7,069 nt of DNA from an uncultured Rhodocyclaceae bacterium (GTDB lineage: Bacteria > Pseudomonadota > Gammaproteobacteria > Burkholderiales > Rhodocyclaceae): the NCBI GenBank assembly GCA_903950295.1, contig CAJBAP010000473.1:1-7069 (forward strand). The letters are read 5' to 3'. Positions 6,583 through 7,069 of this stretch are shown one piece after another. The position numbers and the translations under genes are program-made. Numbering within the stretch: position 1 is the first letter of the stretch; each line of letters begins with the position of its first letter. The notes beneath the pieces are model-generated. The model made no database searches and had not been told where the DNA came from. It saw nothing but the letters and a program-made list of their open reading frames with translations.

Positions 6583-7069
6583 ATGGCTGAAGACAGCGAT
6601 CTCGAAAAGACCGAATCGGCCTCTTCGCGGCGCCTAGAACAGGCGCGCGAGGAGGGGCAGGTTCCGCAGTCGCGGGAGCTGATGGCTTTTCTCGTCATGG
6701 CGGCGGGTGCGGGTGGTCTGTGGGCGATGTCGGGCTGGTTCGTGCGCCGCACCGAAAACATCGTGCGGCTCGGGCTGACGCTCGACCGGCAGGAGGCCTT
6801 CGATACCAATGCGATGGGCCTGAACCTGCTGACGCTGGGCACCGAGGCGCTTACCATGCTGGCGCCATTCTTTCTCGCCACGATTGTCGCCACTATCCTC
6901 ACGCCTATCCTGATGGGTGGCTGGGTGTTTTCACCCAAAGTGCTATCGCTCGATTTTTCGCGCATGGACCCATTCAAGGGGCTGGCCCGCATGATTTCTT
7001 GGCAGAGCATTGCCGAAATGGTCAAGGGCATATTGAAGACGCTGCTGCTCGGCGGCGTGGTCTGGTGGG
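6583..7069 (+). CDS. flhB: Flagellar type III export switch protein FlhB, N-terminal part (3'-partial)
   Basis: The frame runs from ATG 6583 to the window end without a stop, giving 162 full codons of a protein usually about 350-390 residues long. The N-terminus MAEDSDLEKTESASSRRLEQ, followed by AREEGQVPQSREL, is the classic FlhB opening (EKTE…RL..AREEGQV.RSREL). Hydrophobic segments at about 34-52 and 82-112 fit the first membrane helices, followed by the loop motif FSRMDPFKGLARM, close to the family's NPLKGLKR. FlhB sits in the flagellar basal-body export gate with FlhA and FliPQR and switches substrates after self-cleavage at an NPTH site, which would lie beyond this window. Only a weak GTGGA (6568-6572) serves as Shine-Dalgarno. 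It is separated from mshP by 116 bases and probably begins a flagellar operon. The YscU/SctU paralogue is less likely given the flagellar-type N-terminus. Confidence 0.93.
   Translation, partial: MAEDSDLEKTESASSRRLEQAREEGQVPQSRELMAFLVMAAGAGGLWAMSGWFVRRTENIVRLGLTLDRQEAFDTNAMGLNLLTLGTEALTMLAPFFLATIVATILTPILMGGWVFSPKVLSLDFSRMDPFKGLARMISWQSIAEMVKGILKTLLLGGVVWW

Noticed and set aside
6564..6590. Eight-codon frame (MSGRFPYG) overlapping the flhB start, as a possible leader peptide
   Set aside because: No ribosome binding site and no regulatory codon pattern; such a short frame is expected by chance.
6456..7031. 191-codon minus-strand frame opposite flhB and the mshP end
   Set aside because: The plus-strand FlhB N-terminus is unmistakable; the minus frame has no family features and spans the intergenic gap.

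Overview
The window is about 60% GC by eye and reads left to right on the + strand throughout. It looks like a Gram-negative proteobacterial chromosome. Three things suggest a betaproteobacterium, possibly of the Rhodocyclales type: type IV prepilin leaders, an MSHA-type minor-pilin cluster, and a flagellar flhB gene next to it. That taxonomic call is an inference from protein style and was not tested.

Layout. Positions 3-4016 hold the 3' portion of a very large mshQ-like gene whose start lies upstream of the window. It encodes a secreted, cysteine-rich protein with a glycine-rich domain, a LamG-type lectin/adhesin fold and a C-terminal DUF6701 (MshQ) module. A 93-base gap follows, with a 20-nt repeat, a perfect TATAAT and a good Shine-Dalgarno site. 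Then comes a tightly packed run of four genes: mshC (4110-4598), mshD (4588-5178), mshO (5175-6002) and mshP (5999-6466). All of their junctions overlap (11, 4 and 4 nt), so they look translationally coupled. A 116-base gap follows mshP and carries a second copy of the 20-nt repeat and a perfect 15-bp dyad. The 5' end of flhB (6583 to the window end) closes the window.

How the genes fit together. MshC, MshD, MshO and MshP carry type IV pilin-like N-terminal helices and match the minor pilins of mannose-sensitive haemagglutinin (MSHA) pili. MshC, D and O have the prepilin peptidase signature (G^F with Glu+5); MshP has a PilX/GspK-like N-terminus without Glu+5. The giant MshQ is the natural candidate for an adhesin carried by this minor-pilin tip complex, comparable with PilY1 on PilX-type minor pilins; this is inference. 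The familiar Vibrio/Shewanella order ends C-D-O-P-Q. Here Q precedes C, and nearly identical 20-mers follow the stop codons of both mshQ and mshP, so they bracket the C-D-O-P block. This is the most unusual thing in the window. FlhB belongs to the flagellar type III export apparatus and probably starts a separate flagellar transcription unit.
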